Shown: positions 25,878-37,200, counted from the stretch's first letter. The stretch: 64,000 nucleotides of DNA from Ulvibacter antarcticus (GCF_003688405.1 NZ_REFC01000011.1:930001-994000); one strand, 5' to 3'. Notes: generated from the sequence alone by a model not told the origin. Translations and numbers: made by a program.

Positions 25878-28364
25878 ATGAAAAATACTATTATCATTTT
25901 ACTATTACTAATGTCTGGCTTTCTCATGAAGGCGCAAAGACAGGCATCTGTTGAAGGAAATGTAGAGAACCTTCCGGTTCGTGAATATACGCTTGAAATT
26001 AAAGCGGAGAAAGTAAATAAAACCGGCAAGACGGTTTCCGGAATGACAATCAATGGTTCTACTCCGGGACCAACTTTAGAATTTACTGAAGGAGAGTATG
26101 CAGTTATTCATGTAACCAATAAGATGAAGGTAGAAACTTCAATACATTGGCATGGAATATTGCTGCCTAATTTCTATGATGGTGTCCCTTATTTAACAAC
26201 GCCTCCAATTAGGCCGGGAGAAACATTTACCTACGAATTTGCACTCAACCAATCCGGAACTTATTGGTATCATTCACATACCATGCTTCAGGAACAAAGT
26301 GGGGTGTTTGGTGCATTGGTAATAAAACCTAAAGAAAAAACATTTGACTACGATCACGAACAAGTATTGTTGTTATCCGATTGGACCGATGAAAAACCTT
26401 TAGATGTTCTAAGAACCTTAAAACGTGGTACTGAATGGTACAATATTAAAAAAGGTACTGCGACGCCTTTAAACAAGGTGATTGCGAGAGGAGCATTTGG
26501 GGCTCAGGTGGATTTTTGGAGACAACGAATGGAAGGTGCTGATATAGCCGATATTTACTATCCCACTTTTTTAACTAATGGCCTTTCAACAGTAGAGTAT
26601 CCTAATTATAAGCCCGGTGAGAAAGTCAGATTGCGAATAATCGATGGATCAGCTTCTACCTCATTTTGGCTGACTTTTGGTGGACAAACACCTCAATTAA
26701 TTTCAGCAGATGGTTTAGATGTGCTGCCGGTTGCACACAATAAGACATTTATTGGAGTTGCAGAAAGCTACGATTTCATAGTTACAATTCCTGAGGAAGG
26801 TAAAATTGAAATCAGAGCTATGGCGCAGGATGGATCAGGTGTAACGACGGCATATTTAGGAGAAGGAAAGATTTTACCGGCAGAAATTGTGCCCAAACCT
26901 GACAAGATTGCTATGATGCAGCAAATGGCCAGTATGAAAATGAAAATGGGAGCGCACGCATTAAAATTTCAACCTGGAAAGGATGAACGCTATGAAATGA
27001 AAGAAGAATATGGCATGAAAATGAATCATTCAGAAGGTATGAAAATGGAAGGAATGGATCATTCGAAGATGGATCATTCCAATATGAAAGATATGAAGAT
27101 GTCTTCCGAAGAGAATAAGGAAACAAAGCCCAAGGATAGTACTATGCAAATGGAAATGGATCATTCAAAGATGGATCATTCCAATATGAAAGATATGAAG
27201 ATGTCTTCCGAAGAGAAAAAGAAAACCATGCCCAAGGATAGCACTATGCAGATGGAAATGGATCATTCAAAGATGGATCATTCCAATATGAAAGATATGA
27301 AGATGCCTTCCGAAGCGAAAAATGAAGGAATGGATAGTATGGAAGGAATGAGCATGAACCCCGAATACAATTACGATTATCTAAGATCTCCTGAAAAAAC
27401 GAATTATAGTAAGGACGTTCCGGTAACTGAAATACTTCTTAATCTCACCGGAAATATGAATCGATATATCTGGAGTATGAACGGCGTGCCATTGTCTGAA
27501 ACCGATAATATCAAAATAAAGAGTAATGAAGTCACGCGCATCACTTTTAACAATCTAACCATGATGCATCACCCTATGCACCTGCATGGACATTTTTTTA
27601 GAGTAATTAATAAAAATGGCGAGTATTCTCCTTTAAAGCATACTGTGAATGTTCCTCCAATGGAAGAAATCACTATTGAATTTTATGGTAATGAATATGG
27701 GGATTGGTTTTTTCATTGTCATATCTTATATCATATGATGAGTGGAATGACACGTGTTTTTAGTTATGACACTCCCCGTGATGATCGATTAAAAGCTTAT
27801 CCGGTTTCAAATCTTATCGCGGAAGCAAACCATTGGTATTCCTGGGGGACCATAGATGGCGCTTCGCATATGGGGGAATTAAATTTGACAGCTTCGAATA
27901 TTAGAAACCAATTTAATCTAATGGCAGAATACGGCTGGAATCAAAACGTAGAAGCAGAATTTACGTACGAACGCTATTTACACGATTACCTAAGGATATT
28001 TGGAGGAGTGAATGTGGAAAATGGGATGGAAGACAGTTTGGACGATCTTGAAGTAACAGCGGTTGCGGGTATTCGATATCTTACTCCTTATTTGTTTAAT
28101 CTCGATGTGCGTGTGGATAATAAATTGCGACCACAGATAAGTCTTAGCCGGGAGATTATGATATTTCCGCGTACTGCTATCTTCGGAAGTTATGAATACC
28201 AAGTAGATTTAGGACTTGTTAATGATTTTGCGCCGGGAATTAATTATAGCGATGAGACTGTTTGGAGCGCAGGAGTGGAGTACTTTCTTTCAAAGAATTT
28301 TTCACTCATGGCGAGCTACGACAATAGATTTGGAGCCGGGGGTGGATTATCAGCGCGATTTTAA
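25878..28364 (+). CDS. Multicopper oxidase with Met/His-rich repeats and CopB-like C-terminal domain
   Basis: The 828-residue exported protein has a signal peptide ending in KAQ. Cupredoxin domains are interrupted by a Met/His-rich insert. Type 2/3 copper ligands are visible in HWHG (~90) and YHSH (~131); HPMHLHGHFF (~564) and HCHILYHMMSGM (~613) supply the remaining ligands and the type 1 site. Residues ~350-495 are extremely Met/His-rich, with MDHSKMDHSNM repeated three times. After ~640 the sequence changes to SHMGELNLTASNIRNQ and beta-rich segments resembling the outer-membrane barrel of CopB. It probably oxidises Cu(I) in the envelope. The fusion of CopA-like and CopB-like parts is notable. 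Confidence 0.9.
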   Translation: MKNTIIILLLLMSGFLMKAQRQASVEGNVENLPVREYTLEIKAEKVNKTGKTVSGMTINGSTPGPTLEFTEGEYAVIHVTNKMKVETSIHWHGILLPNFYDGVPYLTTPPIRPGETFTYEFALNQSGTYWYHSHTMLQEQSGVFGALVIKPKEKTFDYDHEQVLLLSDWTDEKPLDVLRTLKRGTEWYNIKKGTATPLNKVIARGAFGAQVDFWRQRMEGADIADIYYPTFLTNGLSTVEYPNYKPGEKVRLRIIDGSASTSFWLTFGGQTPQLISADGLDVLPVAHNKTFIGVAESYDFIVTIPEEGKIEIRAMAQDGSGVTTAYLGEGKILPAEIVPKPDKIAMMQQMASMKMKMGAHALKFQPGKDERYEMKEEYGMKMNHSEGMKMEGMDHSKMDHSNMKDMKMSSEENKETKPKDSTMQMEMDHSKMDHSNMKDMKMSSEEKKKTMPKDSTMQMEMDHSKMDHSNMKDMKMPSEAKNEGMDSMEGMSMNPEYNYDYLRSPEKTNYSKDVPVTEILLNLTGNMNRYIWSMNGVPLSETDNIKIKSNEVTRITFNNLTMMHHPMHLHGHFFRVINKNGEYSPLKHTVNVPPMEEITIEFYGNEYGDWFFHCHILYHMMSGMTRVFSYDTPRDDRLKAYPVSNLIAEANHWYSWGTIDGASHMGELNLTASNIRNQFNLMAEYGWNQNVEAEFTYERYLHDYLRIFGGVNVENGMEDSLDDLEVTAVAGIRYLTPYLFNLDVRVDNKLRPQISLSREIMIFPRTAIFGSYEYQVDLGLVNDFAPGINYSDETVWSAGVEYFLSKNFSLMASYDNRFGAGGGLSARF
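27054..27320 (+). repeat. In-frame 102-bp tandem repeat in the multicopper oxidase
   Basis: Units begin at 27054, 27156 and 27258 (period 102 bases, 34 residues); the third is partial. Each begins with codons for MDHSKMDHSNMKDMKM. The units are almost identical at DNA level, so duplication is recent or kept even by recombination. Copy number may vary between strains and alter copper capacity. Confidence 0.9.
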
Positions 28365-28397
28365 ATAAAATTCAATAATTAATCTAAATATAAATAA

Positions 28398-29009
28398 ATG
28401 AAAAAAGTAAGATTGACAATGGGAATGTTAGTACTAGCAGTACTAAGCCTAACCGCAATGTCTTGTAAAGACGCGAACAAGGAGCATGATAATGCCGATG
28501 GACATCATAATGAAGCGACAGAGCAAAATGATATGATGAAAAATGAAAGCATGAATACAGCTAAAAGCATGAATAAAATGGGACAGGATGACCACGCAGA
28601 GGCTGTATTGACCGATTATTTTATCTTGAAAGACGCCTTAGCTGCCGATGATAAAGCAAAAGCTTCGGAAGCCGGCAAGAAACTAGTAAGTACTTTAGGT
28701 GATTTTGATTACTCAACCTATTCGAAAGAGGAACAAACAGACCTTGAAGATATTATTGCCGATGCAACCGAACATGCAGAGCATATTAGTACTAGTGAAA
28801 TGGGGCATCAAAGAGAACACTTTAAAATGTTAAGTAAAGATGTCATGGATATGGTAGCTATAACAGGATCAAAACGCAAAATGTATGAGCAATTTTGTCC
28901 TATGTACGATAATGGAAGCGCTTGGTTAAGTATGAGTAGTGAAATTAGTAATCCATATTATGGTAGTAAAATGCTGAAATGTGGTAGAGTTGAACGAGAA
29001 ATCAACTAA
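28398..29009 (+). CDS. DUF3347 lipoprotein with Met/His-rich linker
   Basis: The 203-residue protein has a lipoprotein signal (LTAMSCKD). A His/Met/Asn-rich linker (about 25-68) precedes a DUF3347 domain that ends in [13 protein letters not shown] and [12 protein letters not shown]. The CPM and MLKC elements match the other two DUF3347 domains of the window. The metal-rich linker and the location between the oxidase and the P-ATPase suggest a periplasmic copper store or chaperone. The following gene starts at the base after its stop. Confidence 0.85.
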   Translation: MKKVRLTMGMLVLAVLSLTAMSCKDANKEHDNADGHHNEATEQNDMMKNESMNTAKSMNKMGQDDHAEAVLTDYFILKDALAADDKAKASEAGKKLVSTLGDFDYSTYSKEEQTDLEDIIADATEHAEHISTSEMGHQREHFKMLSKDVMDMVAITGSKRKMYEQFCPMYDNGSAWLSMSSEISNPYYGSKMLKCGRVEREIN

Positions 29010-29471
29010 TTGAAATATCTGAAACTAATAGGGTTTATAATTTTGGTTGCGTTTGTAGGCATACAATTAGTGCCTACAGCGCTTAATAAAAGTGAGGTTG
29101 ATTTGACAACTGATATTTCGGAAATAGAAAATACATCCGAAAATATTCAAATATTATTGTCCGAATCTTGCTATGATTGCCATAGTAACAATACCAACTA
29201 TCCTTGGTATATTAAAATACAGCCCGTGGCTTGGTTTCTTGAAGATCATATAAAAGTAGGAAAAGCCGAACTTAATTTCAATGAGTGGGCTACCTATTCT
29301 AGTAGAAGAAAACGAAGTAAGCTAAAATCGATCATAAGTCAGGTTGAAAAAGATGAAATGCCGCTGTCGTCATATACTTTAATTCATAGAGAAGCAAAAC
29401 TGACAAAAAGCGATAAAGAGTTAATCGTTCGATGGGCAAACCAAAGACTTGATTCAATAAATAATAACTAA
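29010..29471 (+). CDS. Haem-binding-domain (cytochrome-like) protein
   Basis: The 153-residue protein has an N-terminal membrane anchor (residues 4-24) and the c-type haem motif CYDCH at about 54, followed by NNTNYPWY. This is the pattern of the Haem_bd family. It should sit on the periplasmic side of the inner membrane and might pass electrons to or from copper. The start is a TTG immediately after the stop of the DUF3347 gene, implying translational coupling; no upstream ATG is possible in frame without overlap. Confidence 0.85.
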   Translation: MKYLKLIGFIILVAFVGIQLVPTALNKSEVDLTTDISEIENTSENIQILLSESCYDCHSNNTNYPWYIKIQPVAWFLEDHIKVGKAELNFNEWATYSSRRKRSKLKSIISQVEKDEMPLSSYTLIHREAKLTKSDKELIVRWANQRLDSINNN

Positions 29472-29480
29472 TTAGAAATT

Positions 29481-29957
29481 ATGGAAAAAACTAATCACAA
29501 CAATAAGAAAAGTACTTATTCGAAGTTTTTGTTAATGCTTTTGGCTTCATTTATAGCAATGTACATAACCATGTATTTGAATACTTATGAAGTTGATCAC
29601 GTATATTTTAGTTTAACACGATTCTATATGTCTTGTTTGGGTATCGCAACGATGGCGGTAATTATGTTTTTATTTATGAAACATATGTACACAGATAAAA
29701 AGAAAAACATAGCCATTCTTGCCGGTAGTGCAATACTATTTTTTGGGGCATTATTTTTAGTGCGTTCCCAAAAGCCAATTGGAGACGTATTGTGGCTGAA
29801 AGCAATGATTCCGCATCATTCTATTGCAATTCTTACTAGTGAGCGAGCCGATATAAAAGATCCGGAAGTAAAAAAACTTGCTGATGAAATTATCGAAGCT
29901 CAAAAAAAGGAAATTTCCGAAATGAAAGCTGCTATTAAAAGGTTACAAGACCAATAA
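29481..29957 (+). CDS. DUF305 membrane protein
   Basis: The 158-residue protein has three helices (about 18-34, 46-66 and 75-92), then a short C-terminal DUF305 segment with MIPHHSIAILTSE and a charged helix rich in Lys/Glu. DUF305 proteins such as CopM bind copper through His and Met, and IPHHSIAI matches the family core. It lies nine bases after the haem-binding gene. Membrane-tethered copper binding is inferred from family and context. Confidence 0.8.
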   Translation: MEKTNHNNKKSTYSKFLLMLLASFIAMYITMYLNTYEVDHVYFSLTRFYMSCLGIATMAVIMFLFMKHMYTDKKKNIAILAGSAILFFGALFLVRSQKPIGDVLWLKAMIPHHSIAILTSERADIKDPEVKKLADEIIEAQKKEISEMKAAIKRLQDQ

Positions 29958-30007
29958 AATATAACGGCTAATACTGGGAATAGTTTTAAAAATTAAGGGG
30001 AATAAAA

Positions 30008-32518
30008 ATGAAACACACTTATAAAATAGACGGGATGACCTGTAATGGTTGCCGAGCACATGTCGAGAAATCTCTTTCGAAAGTGGAAGGAGTTTCAGCA
30101 GTTGAAGTGGATCTGGAAAAAGGAGAAGCTTTAATTGAAATGACCTCACATATTCCAATCGAGGCATTTCAGAAAGAATTACAAAAAGAAAATGACCGAT
30201 ATTCCATTCATCTTCCCAGCGAAGTGAAGCATCACGATCATTCTAAAATGACTTCCGAAGCAAAGAAACCTAAAGGAGCAGGTACTGGCACTTTTTATTG
30301 TCCTATGCATTGTGAAGGTGATAAAACCTATGACAAAGCGGGAGATTGTCCGGTCTGCGGAATGGATCTTGTTGAAGAAATGAGCCTTTCAAACGTTTCA
30401 TCTACACAATATACTTGTCCGATGCACCCCGAGATCATTCGTGATGAACCGGGTGATTGCCCAATCTGTGGAATGGATCTAGTTCCTATGAAAGCAGATG
30501 TTTCAGCAGAGGAAAAAAACTACAAAAAGCTGTTAAATAAATTTTGGATAGCGCTTGGTTTCACATTGCCAATTTTTATCATCGCCATGACGGAAATGAT
30601 TCCCGGCAATCCAATGTTTAATATATTGGAATTAAAGTACTGGAACTGGATACAGTTTGCACTGTCACTTCCAGTTGTGTTTTATGCGACCTGGATGTTT
30701 TTTGAGCGTGCTTATCGGTCAATTAAATCCTGGAACCTCAATATGTTCACGCTTATTGGAATCGGCGCCGGAGTGGCTTGGTTGTTTTCTCTCTTCGGAA
30801 TGCTTTTTCCAGATTTCTTCCCAGATCAATTTAAGACTCATGCAGGAACAGTGCACGTTTATTATGAAGCCGCCACTGTTATTCTCACCTTAGTATTAAT
30901 GGGGCAAGTATTAGAAGCCAGAGCTCATAGTAAAACCAATAGTGCAGTCAAGGAACTTTTGAAGCTCGCTCCTAATAAAGCCATTCGGATTGTTGATGGT
31001 AAGGAAGAAGAAATTCATATTGATGAAATAAAGTTAGGAGATCTATTACGTGTAAAACCTGGGGATAAAGTTCCTGTAGATGGTGTAATTACTGAAGGGA
31101 GTAGTTCTATCGACGAGTCTATGATTACTGGTGAACCTTTGCCGGTGTCCAAGAATGAAGGCGACAAAGTGAGTTCAGGAACCATTAATGGAAAACAAAC
31201 GTTTATCGTGAAAGCGGAAAAAGTTGGCAACGATACCTTGCTATCTCAGATTGTAGAAATGGTGAATAAAGCAAGTCGCAGTCAGGCGCCAATTCAAAAG
31301 TTGGCCGATAAGATTTCAGGATATTTTGTGCCTGTCGTTGTTCTTGTCGCTGCAATCACTTTTGTTATCTGGGCAATTTACGGCCCCGAACCGGCATATG
31401 TGTATGCTTTGGTGAATGCTATTGCTGTTCTAATCATTGCTTGTCCGTGTGCGCTTGGACTTGCAACGCCAATGTCAGTTATGGTAGGCGTTGGGAAAGG
31501 AGCTCAATCGGGTGTTCTCATTAAAAATGCGGAAGCTTTAGAGAAATTGGATAAGATCGATACTCTAATTATAGATAAAACGGGAACCATTACTGAAGGA
31601 AAACCATCGGTTGAAAAAATAGGTTTTGTTACTGGTGCTTCGGAAAAGGAAGTGCTTCAATATATTGTTTCGTTAAATAATTTGAGTGAACATCCTTTAG
31701 CTGAAGCTACCGTAAAATACGGGAAGGAGCAAAATTCCGAAGTCTTAAAAGCGACCGATTTTAATTCGGTAACAGGAAAAGGAGTTACAGGGGTTGTTTC
31801 AGGTAAAAAAGTGGCCTTAGGTAACGAAAAAATGATGGAAGAGGCTGGAGCTACCATATCGGAAACACTTCAGAAAGAAATAACGGCCGAACAACAAAAA
31901 GGTAAAACTGTTCCTTATCTCGCCGTAAATGGCAAAGCGATTGGTTATGTGGTGATTTCAGATAAAATTAAGGAAACTAGTAAGCAAGCCATAGCCGAGC
32001 TACAAAGAAAAGGCGTGGAGGTAATTATGCTTACCGGCGATAATCGTGATACGGCAAGAGCGGTGGCATCAGAATTAAACCTGAAAAGCTTCAAAGCTGA
32101 AATGCTCCCTCAGGATAAACTCGCTGAAGTAGAGCGATTACAAAAAGAAGGTCGTAAAGTAGCAATGGCAGGGGACGGAATTAACGATGCTCCCGCTTTA
32201 GCGAAAAGTGATGTCGGAATTGCTATGGGTACCGGAACCGATGTTGCAATTGAAAGTGCTGCAATAACCTTAGTGAAAGGTGATTTACAAGGTATTGTGA
32301 AAGCACGAAACCTCAGTGTAAAAGTGATGCGAAACATTAAAGAAAACTTGTTCTTCGCATTGATCTATAATACGTTGGGAATTCCAATCGCAGCCGGAGT
32401 GTTGTTTCCTTTCTTCGGAATATTATTGTCTCCGATGATTGCAGCATTGGCGATGAGTTTTAGCTCAGTTTCTGTAATTGCAAACGCGCTTAGATTAAGA
32501 ACTGCAAGTATTGATTAA
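30008..32518 (+). CDS. copA: Copper-exporting P1B-type ATPase
   Basis: The 836-residue inner-membrane pump starts with an HMA domain (1-70, GMTCNGC). Two heavy-metal-binding domains (HMBD) follow, with [11 protein letters not shown]...CPVCGMDL and [22 protein letters not shown]. The membrane and ATPase core has [11 protein letters not shown] (~478), DKTGT (~522), SEHPLAEA (~562) and GDGINDAP (~721). Near the C-terminus YN in IYNTLG and MxxSS in MSFSS are the P1B-1 Cu(I) signature. It would move Cu(I) from the cytosol to the periplasm, where the oxidase and CusBAC act. Confidence 0.95.
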   Translation: MKHTYKIDGMTCNGCRAHVEKSLSKVEGVSAVEVDLEKGEALIEMTSHIPIEAFQKELQKENDRYSIHLPSEVKHHDHSKMTSEAKKPKGAGTGTFYCPMHCEGDKTYDKAGDCPVCGMDLVEEMSLSNVSSTQYTCPMHPEIIRDEPGDCPICGMDLVPMKADVSAEEKNYKKLLNKFWIALGFTLPIFIIAMTEMIPGNPMFNILELKYWNWIQFALSLPVVFYATWMFFERAYRSIKSWNLNMFTLIGIGAGVAWLFSLFGMLFPDFFPDQFKTHAGTVHVYYEAATVILTLVLMGQVLEARAHSKTNSAVKELLKLAPNKAIRIVDGKEEEIHIDEIKLGDLLRVKPGDKVPVDGVITEGSSSIDESMITGEPLPVSKNEGDKVSSGTINGKQTFIVKAEKVGNDTLLSQIVEMVNKASRSQAPIQKLADKISGYFVPVVVLVAAITFVIWAIYGPEPAYVYALVNAIAVLIIACPCALGLATPMSVMVGVGKGAQSGVLIKNAEALEKLDKIDTLIIDKTGTITEGKPSVEKIGFVTGASEKEVLQYIVSLNNLSEHPLAEATVKYGKEQNSEVLKATDFNSVTGKGVTGVVSGKKVALGNEKMMEEAGATISETLQKEITAEQQKGKTVPYLAVNGKAIGYVVISDKIKETSKQAIAELQRKGVEVIMLTGDNRDTARAVASELNLKSFKAEMLPQDKLAEVERLQKEGRKVAMAGDGINDAPALAKSDVGIAMGTGTDVAIESAAITLVKGDLQGIVKARNLSVKVMRNIKENLFFALIYNTLGIPIAAGVLFPFFGILLSPMIAALAMSFSSVSVIANALRLRTASID

Positions 32519-32528
32519 AACAAATTAG

Positions 32529-34247
32529 ATGAAAAAAAGTATAGTAATTGGTATTGTCGCCCTTGTTCTTGGACTCTTTTTAGGCTATATGTTCTTCGGA
32601 ACAAGTAGCTCGGAAGGGATGGAGGATACACATGATCATAGTAGTGAAGAAGCTTCAGAACAGATGTGGACATGTTCCATGCACCCACAAATAATGCAGC
32701 CAGAAGCGGGAGATTGTCCCATTTGTGGAATGGATTTAATTCCAGCCGAAGTAGACGCAGACGGATTGGCCGCGGAACAATTCAAACTTACTGAAAACGC
32801 CATGGCTTTAGCGAATATCCAAACGTCTGTTGTTGGTGGGGCTGAAGCTTTAGAAAATTCGTTAACGCTATCAGGTAAAATACAAGCGAATGAAGAGAAC
32901 AATGCAGTTCAATCTTCATATTTTAAAGGAAGGATTGAAAAGTTACAAGTAAACTTTACAGGTGAAAAGGTAAGTCGTGGTCAGCTTTTAGCAACAATTT
33001 ATGCGCCTCAATTAGTGGCAGCTCAGCAAGAGTTGATCACAACTGCTTCTATAAAAGCATCGCAACCACAGTTGTATCAGGCAGTACGAAATAAACTTAA
33101 ACTTTGGAAAATTTCAGAAAATCAGATCGATCAGATTGAAGCCAGTGGGAAGGTTCGCGAGTATTTTCCTGTCTATGCAACCGTGTCGGGGACGGTTGCA
33201 GAAAAAATGGTTAACGAAGGGGATTATGTGGAGCAGGGACAACCGCTCTTAAAAATATCGAACCTCAATAATGTATGGGCAATGTTTGATGTATATGAAA
33301 ATCAGATAGCACAACTTAAAAAGGGAGATAAGATTAGCGTTACTACCAATGCTTTTCCCGATAAAACCTTCGATTCTAAAATCGATTTTATTGACCCTGT
33401 GCTCAACACAAGCACCCGAACGGTAATGGTTAGAGTGGTATTAGATAATAAAGCAGATCTGTTTAAACCAGGAATGTTTGTGAAAGGGGAAGTGGTCGGA
33501 CTTACAAGTACAAGTGGAAAAGCCACACAACTTTCAATTCCGGCGACCGCAGTTCTTTGGACAGGTGAACGTTCTTTGGTTTACGTGAAGCCACTAGCTA
33601 ATCAATCTGTTTTCGAGATGCGGGAAATTACATTGGGGAACAAACAAGGTGAAAACTATCAAGTGTTAAGTGGCTTGTCTGATGGTGAAGAAATTGTGAC
33701 TAATGGAACATTCACAGTCGATGCCGCCGCTCAGTTAAGGGGCAAGAAATCTATGATGAATAATGTAAAGTCTGAACGATCAACAATGCAAATGATGGAT
33801 ATGAAACTAACTGCCAAGTTTCAGAATGAGTTTGTGGCGGTCGTTGAAGACTATTTAGATTTAAAAGACGCTTTTGTCACTTCAAACCCTTCCGAAGTAA
33901 AAAAGGAAGCAAACAAAGTCTTAGGAAGCATAAATAAGGTTGATATTTCTTCCTTGGAGAAAATGGAAAAAGAACATATTGGAACGATACAACGAATGCT
34001 CATAGCAATTGTTGAAAACGAATCAATTGAAAATCAGCGAGATCATTTCATAGTGCTTTCCGAAAATATTATCGGAATTGCACAGAGTATGGATTCACTA
34101 CCTGTGGAGATGTATGTTCAAAAATGTCCAATGGCAAATAATAACAAAGGGGCAGTTTGGTTGAGTGCTTCCAGCGAAGTGAAGAATCCTTATTATGGGG
34201 AGGCAATGCTTAGTTGCGGGAGTGTAATAGATACTTTAAAAAATTAG
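32529..34247 (+). CDS. cusB: CusB-type RND periplasmic adaptor with HMBD and C-terminal DUF3347
   Basis: The 572-residue adaptor has an N-terminal anchor (5-24) and an HMBD (about 48-75, [22 protein letters not shown]). The membrane-fusion core (~85-415) contains barrel-sandwich and beta-barrel blocks such as SGTVAEKMVNEGDYVEQGQPL. The last ~140 residues are a DUF3347 domain ending in KCPMANNNKGAVWLS and MLSCG. It bridges CusA and the TolC partner and may load metal. Fusion of DUF3347 to the adaptor supports a copper role for that domain. The cusA ATG follows after two bases. Confidence 0.93.
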   Translation: MKKSIVIGIVALVLGLFLGYMFFGTSSSEGMEDTHDHSSEEASEQMWTCSMHPQIMQPEAGDCPICGMDLIPAEVDADGLAAEQFKLTENAMALANIQTSVVGGAEALENSLTLSGKIQANEENNAVQSSYFKGRIEKLQVNFTGEKVSRGQLLATIYAPQLVAAQQELITTASIKASQPQLYQAVRNKLKLWKISENQIDQIEASGKVREYFPVYATVSGTVAEKMVNEGDYVEQGQPLLKISNLNNVWAMFDVYENQIAQLKKGDKISVTTNAFPDKTFDSKIDFIDPVLNTSTRTVMVRVVLDNKADLFKPGMFVKGEVVGLTSTSGKATQLSIPATAVLWTGERSLVYVKPLANQSVFEMREITLGNKQGENYQVLSGLSDGEEIVTNGTFTVDAAAQLRGKKSMMNNVKSERSTMQMMDMKLTAKFQNEFVAVVEDYLDLKDAFVTSNPSEVKKEANKVLGSINKVDISSLEKMEKEHIGTIQRMLIAIVENESIENQRDHFIVLSENIIGIAQSMDSLPVEMYVQKCPMANNNKGAVWLSASSEVKNPYYGEAMLSCGSVIDTLKN

Positions 34248-34249
34248 AC

Positions 34250-37200
34250 ATGCTGAATAAAAGTATCAAATTTCTTATTGAAAATAAACTAGTTGCTGTC
34301 TTGCTACTCGCTCTTTTCGTGGGTTGGGGGATTGTAAACTCACCATTTAATTGGGACACAGGAATTTTACCTAGCGACCCGATTGCGGTAGATGCTATTC
34401 CCGATATTGGAGAGAATCAGCAGATTGTATTTACGAAATGGGATGGAAGATCTCCTCAAGATATAGAAGATCAGATTACGTATCCATTAACGACCGCCTT
34501 GCTTGGAATTCCCGGAGTGCGCACCATTCGAAGCTCTTCAATGTTTGGAATTTCCAGTATCTATATCATTTTTGAGGAAGATGTGGAGTTTTACTGGAGC
34601 CGCAGTCGCATACTTGAAAAATTAAATTCACTTTCTTCGGGCTTGCTACCGGAGGGGGTAAATCCATCTCTAGGTCCGGATGCAACTGGTTTAGGACAAA
34701 TTTATTGGTATACACTTGAAGGGCGGGATGCGCAGGGAAATGTGACTGGAGGCTGGGATCTACATGAATTGCGCAGTATTCAGGATTATTATGTAAAGTA
34801 TGCATTGTCATCTGCCAGTGGTGTTTCTGAAGTTGCTTCAATAGGAGGTCATGTTCAGGAGTATCAGATCGATGTAAATCCGGAACTTCTCAAGCAGTAT
34901 AAAATAGGATTGGATGCCGTTGTAAAAGCGGTTAAAAATAGTAATCAGGATATTGGCGCTCAGACATTGGAAATCAACCAAGCTGAATATCTGGTGCGTG
35001 GATTGGGGTATGTTCAATCGATTTCCGATATCGAAAATGCCGTTGTAGCTTCCGAAGATTTTACTTCGATAGTTGTAAAAGATATAGCCAAGGTAACACT
35101 TGGACCACAAGCACGAAGAGGAATTTTAGACAAAGAAGGAGCTGAGGTAGTCGGGGGTGTTGTTGTAGCGCGATACGGTGCAAACCCGATGGAAGTTATT
35201 AATAAAGTAAAGGAAAAAATAGCCGAATTAAAAGGAGGTTTGCCATCCAAAGAATTAAGTGACGGGCGAATTTCGCAATTAACGATCGTTCCTTTTTACG
35301 ACCGAACCGAGTTAATTCAGGAAACGCTGGGAACCCTAAACGAAGCACTCACTTTAGAGATATTAATAACCATTTTAGTCATTATTGTGATGGTTTTTAA
35401 TCTAAGGGCTTCAATTTTAATTTCCGGCTTATTGCCTGTTGCCGTGTTGATGGTATTCGTGTCCATGAAAATATTTGGGGTAGACGCAAATATCGTGGCA
35501 CTCTCTGGTATTGCCATTGCTATTGGAACTATGGTGGACGTAGGGGTGATACTTTCAGAAAACATTATTCGACATCTGGATGAAAATTCTGAAGATAAAC
35601 CAATTAATGTGGTCGTTTATAATGCAACAACTGAAGTTTCGGGCGCGATCTTAACAGCTGTACTAACTACGATAATTAGTTTTATACCAGTTTTCACCAT
35701 GATTGGTGCCGAAGGGAAATTATTTCGACCGTTGGCATTTACAAAGACTATGGCGCTTACGGCTTCGTTAATTATAGCTTTATTTTTAATTCCACCTTTT
35801 GCTGCTTTTCTGTTTCGAAAAAGAAAGATGAAGTTCAATCTTCGTTTGATTTTGAATGGCATCTTGATACTTAGTGGAATAGTTGCATTGTTCTTTGGAA
35901 TGTGGTTGGGACTTGTATTAATTGCCTTCGGGACTACCGGAATATTACAATTAAAAGGTTTTATCACTTCGGAAAGAGCTAATCTGATAAATATTATCAT
36001 TTCGTCTGTTACTATCGTATTTCTTTTGGCTGAATACTGGAGGCCATTAGGATTGGATAAAAGCATCTTTTGGAACTTACTCTTTGTTAGCTTCATCTGT
36101 TTTGGACTTTTGGCAGTGTTTTGGGTTTTCAGAAAGAATTACACCAGAATCCTTCGCTGGGCGCTTGCTAACAAGGCATTGTTCCTCGCAATCCCAACAA
36201 CAATCGTTGTTCTTGGAGTGCTTATTATGCAGAATACGGGAAAAGAATTTATGCCAGCATTAAATGAAGGTTCCTTTCTATTGATGCCTACATCCCTGCC
36301 ACATGCTGGTGCGGAAGAAAATAAACGTGTTTTACAGCAGTTGGATATGGCAGTAGCCAGTATTCCGGAAGTTGAAACAGTTGTCGGAAAATCGGGCCGT
36401 ACAGAATCTGCTTTGGACCCCGCACCACTTAATATGTATGAAAATATTATACAGTATAAGTCGGAATATATGATGATTGAAGGTAAAAGGACTCGTTATA
36501 AGCATGATGAGAACGGTTTTTTTGTGTTAAAGGATGGAGTTCTTTTCGAGAATCTAAATAAACCGGTAACTGACGACATTAGAGAAAAGACAAAGAATAA
36601 TGGACAGACACTTCGGGTAGGCGTAAAAGTTTCGGGAAATCATCTTATCCCCGATGAAGACGGAGAGTACTTTAGAAATTGGCGCCCTGAAATCAATTCG
36701 CCAGATGATATTTGGAATGAAATTGTTAAGGTAACCAAATTACCTGGAGTTACATCAGCACCAAAATTACAGCCTATTGAAACCCGTTTGGTGATGCTGC
36801 AAACAGGAATGCGCGCTCCAATGGGAATAAAAGTAAAAGGGCAAAACCTAAAACAGATTCAAGATTTTGGGGTGCAGTTGGAGTCTATTCTTAAGGAGGC
36901 TGAAGGTGTGAAAAAAGAGGCTGTTTTTGCCGATCGTATTGTGGGGAAACCCTATCTCATAATAGATATTGAAAGAGATCGATTAACACGCTACGGACTT
37001 ACAATAGATGATGTGCAACAGGTATTGCAAGTCGCGGTAGGAGGAATGCAAATTTCACAGACTGTTGAGGGACGAGAACGTTATGGTATTCGCGTGCGAT
37101 ATCCTAGAGAATTTCGATCTAATCCGGAAGATCTAAAGAATATATATGTGCCGACTTCCAAAGGTAATCCGGTACCCCTAAGTGAATTGGCAACCATCAA

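Noticed and set aside
34838-36096. Several long antisense open frames in cusA
   Set aside because: They are mirror frames of a strongly conserved gene and show no protein features of their own.
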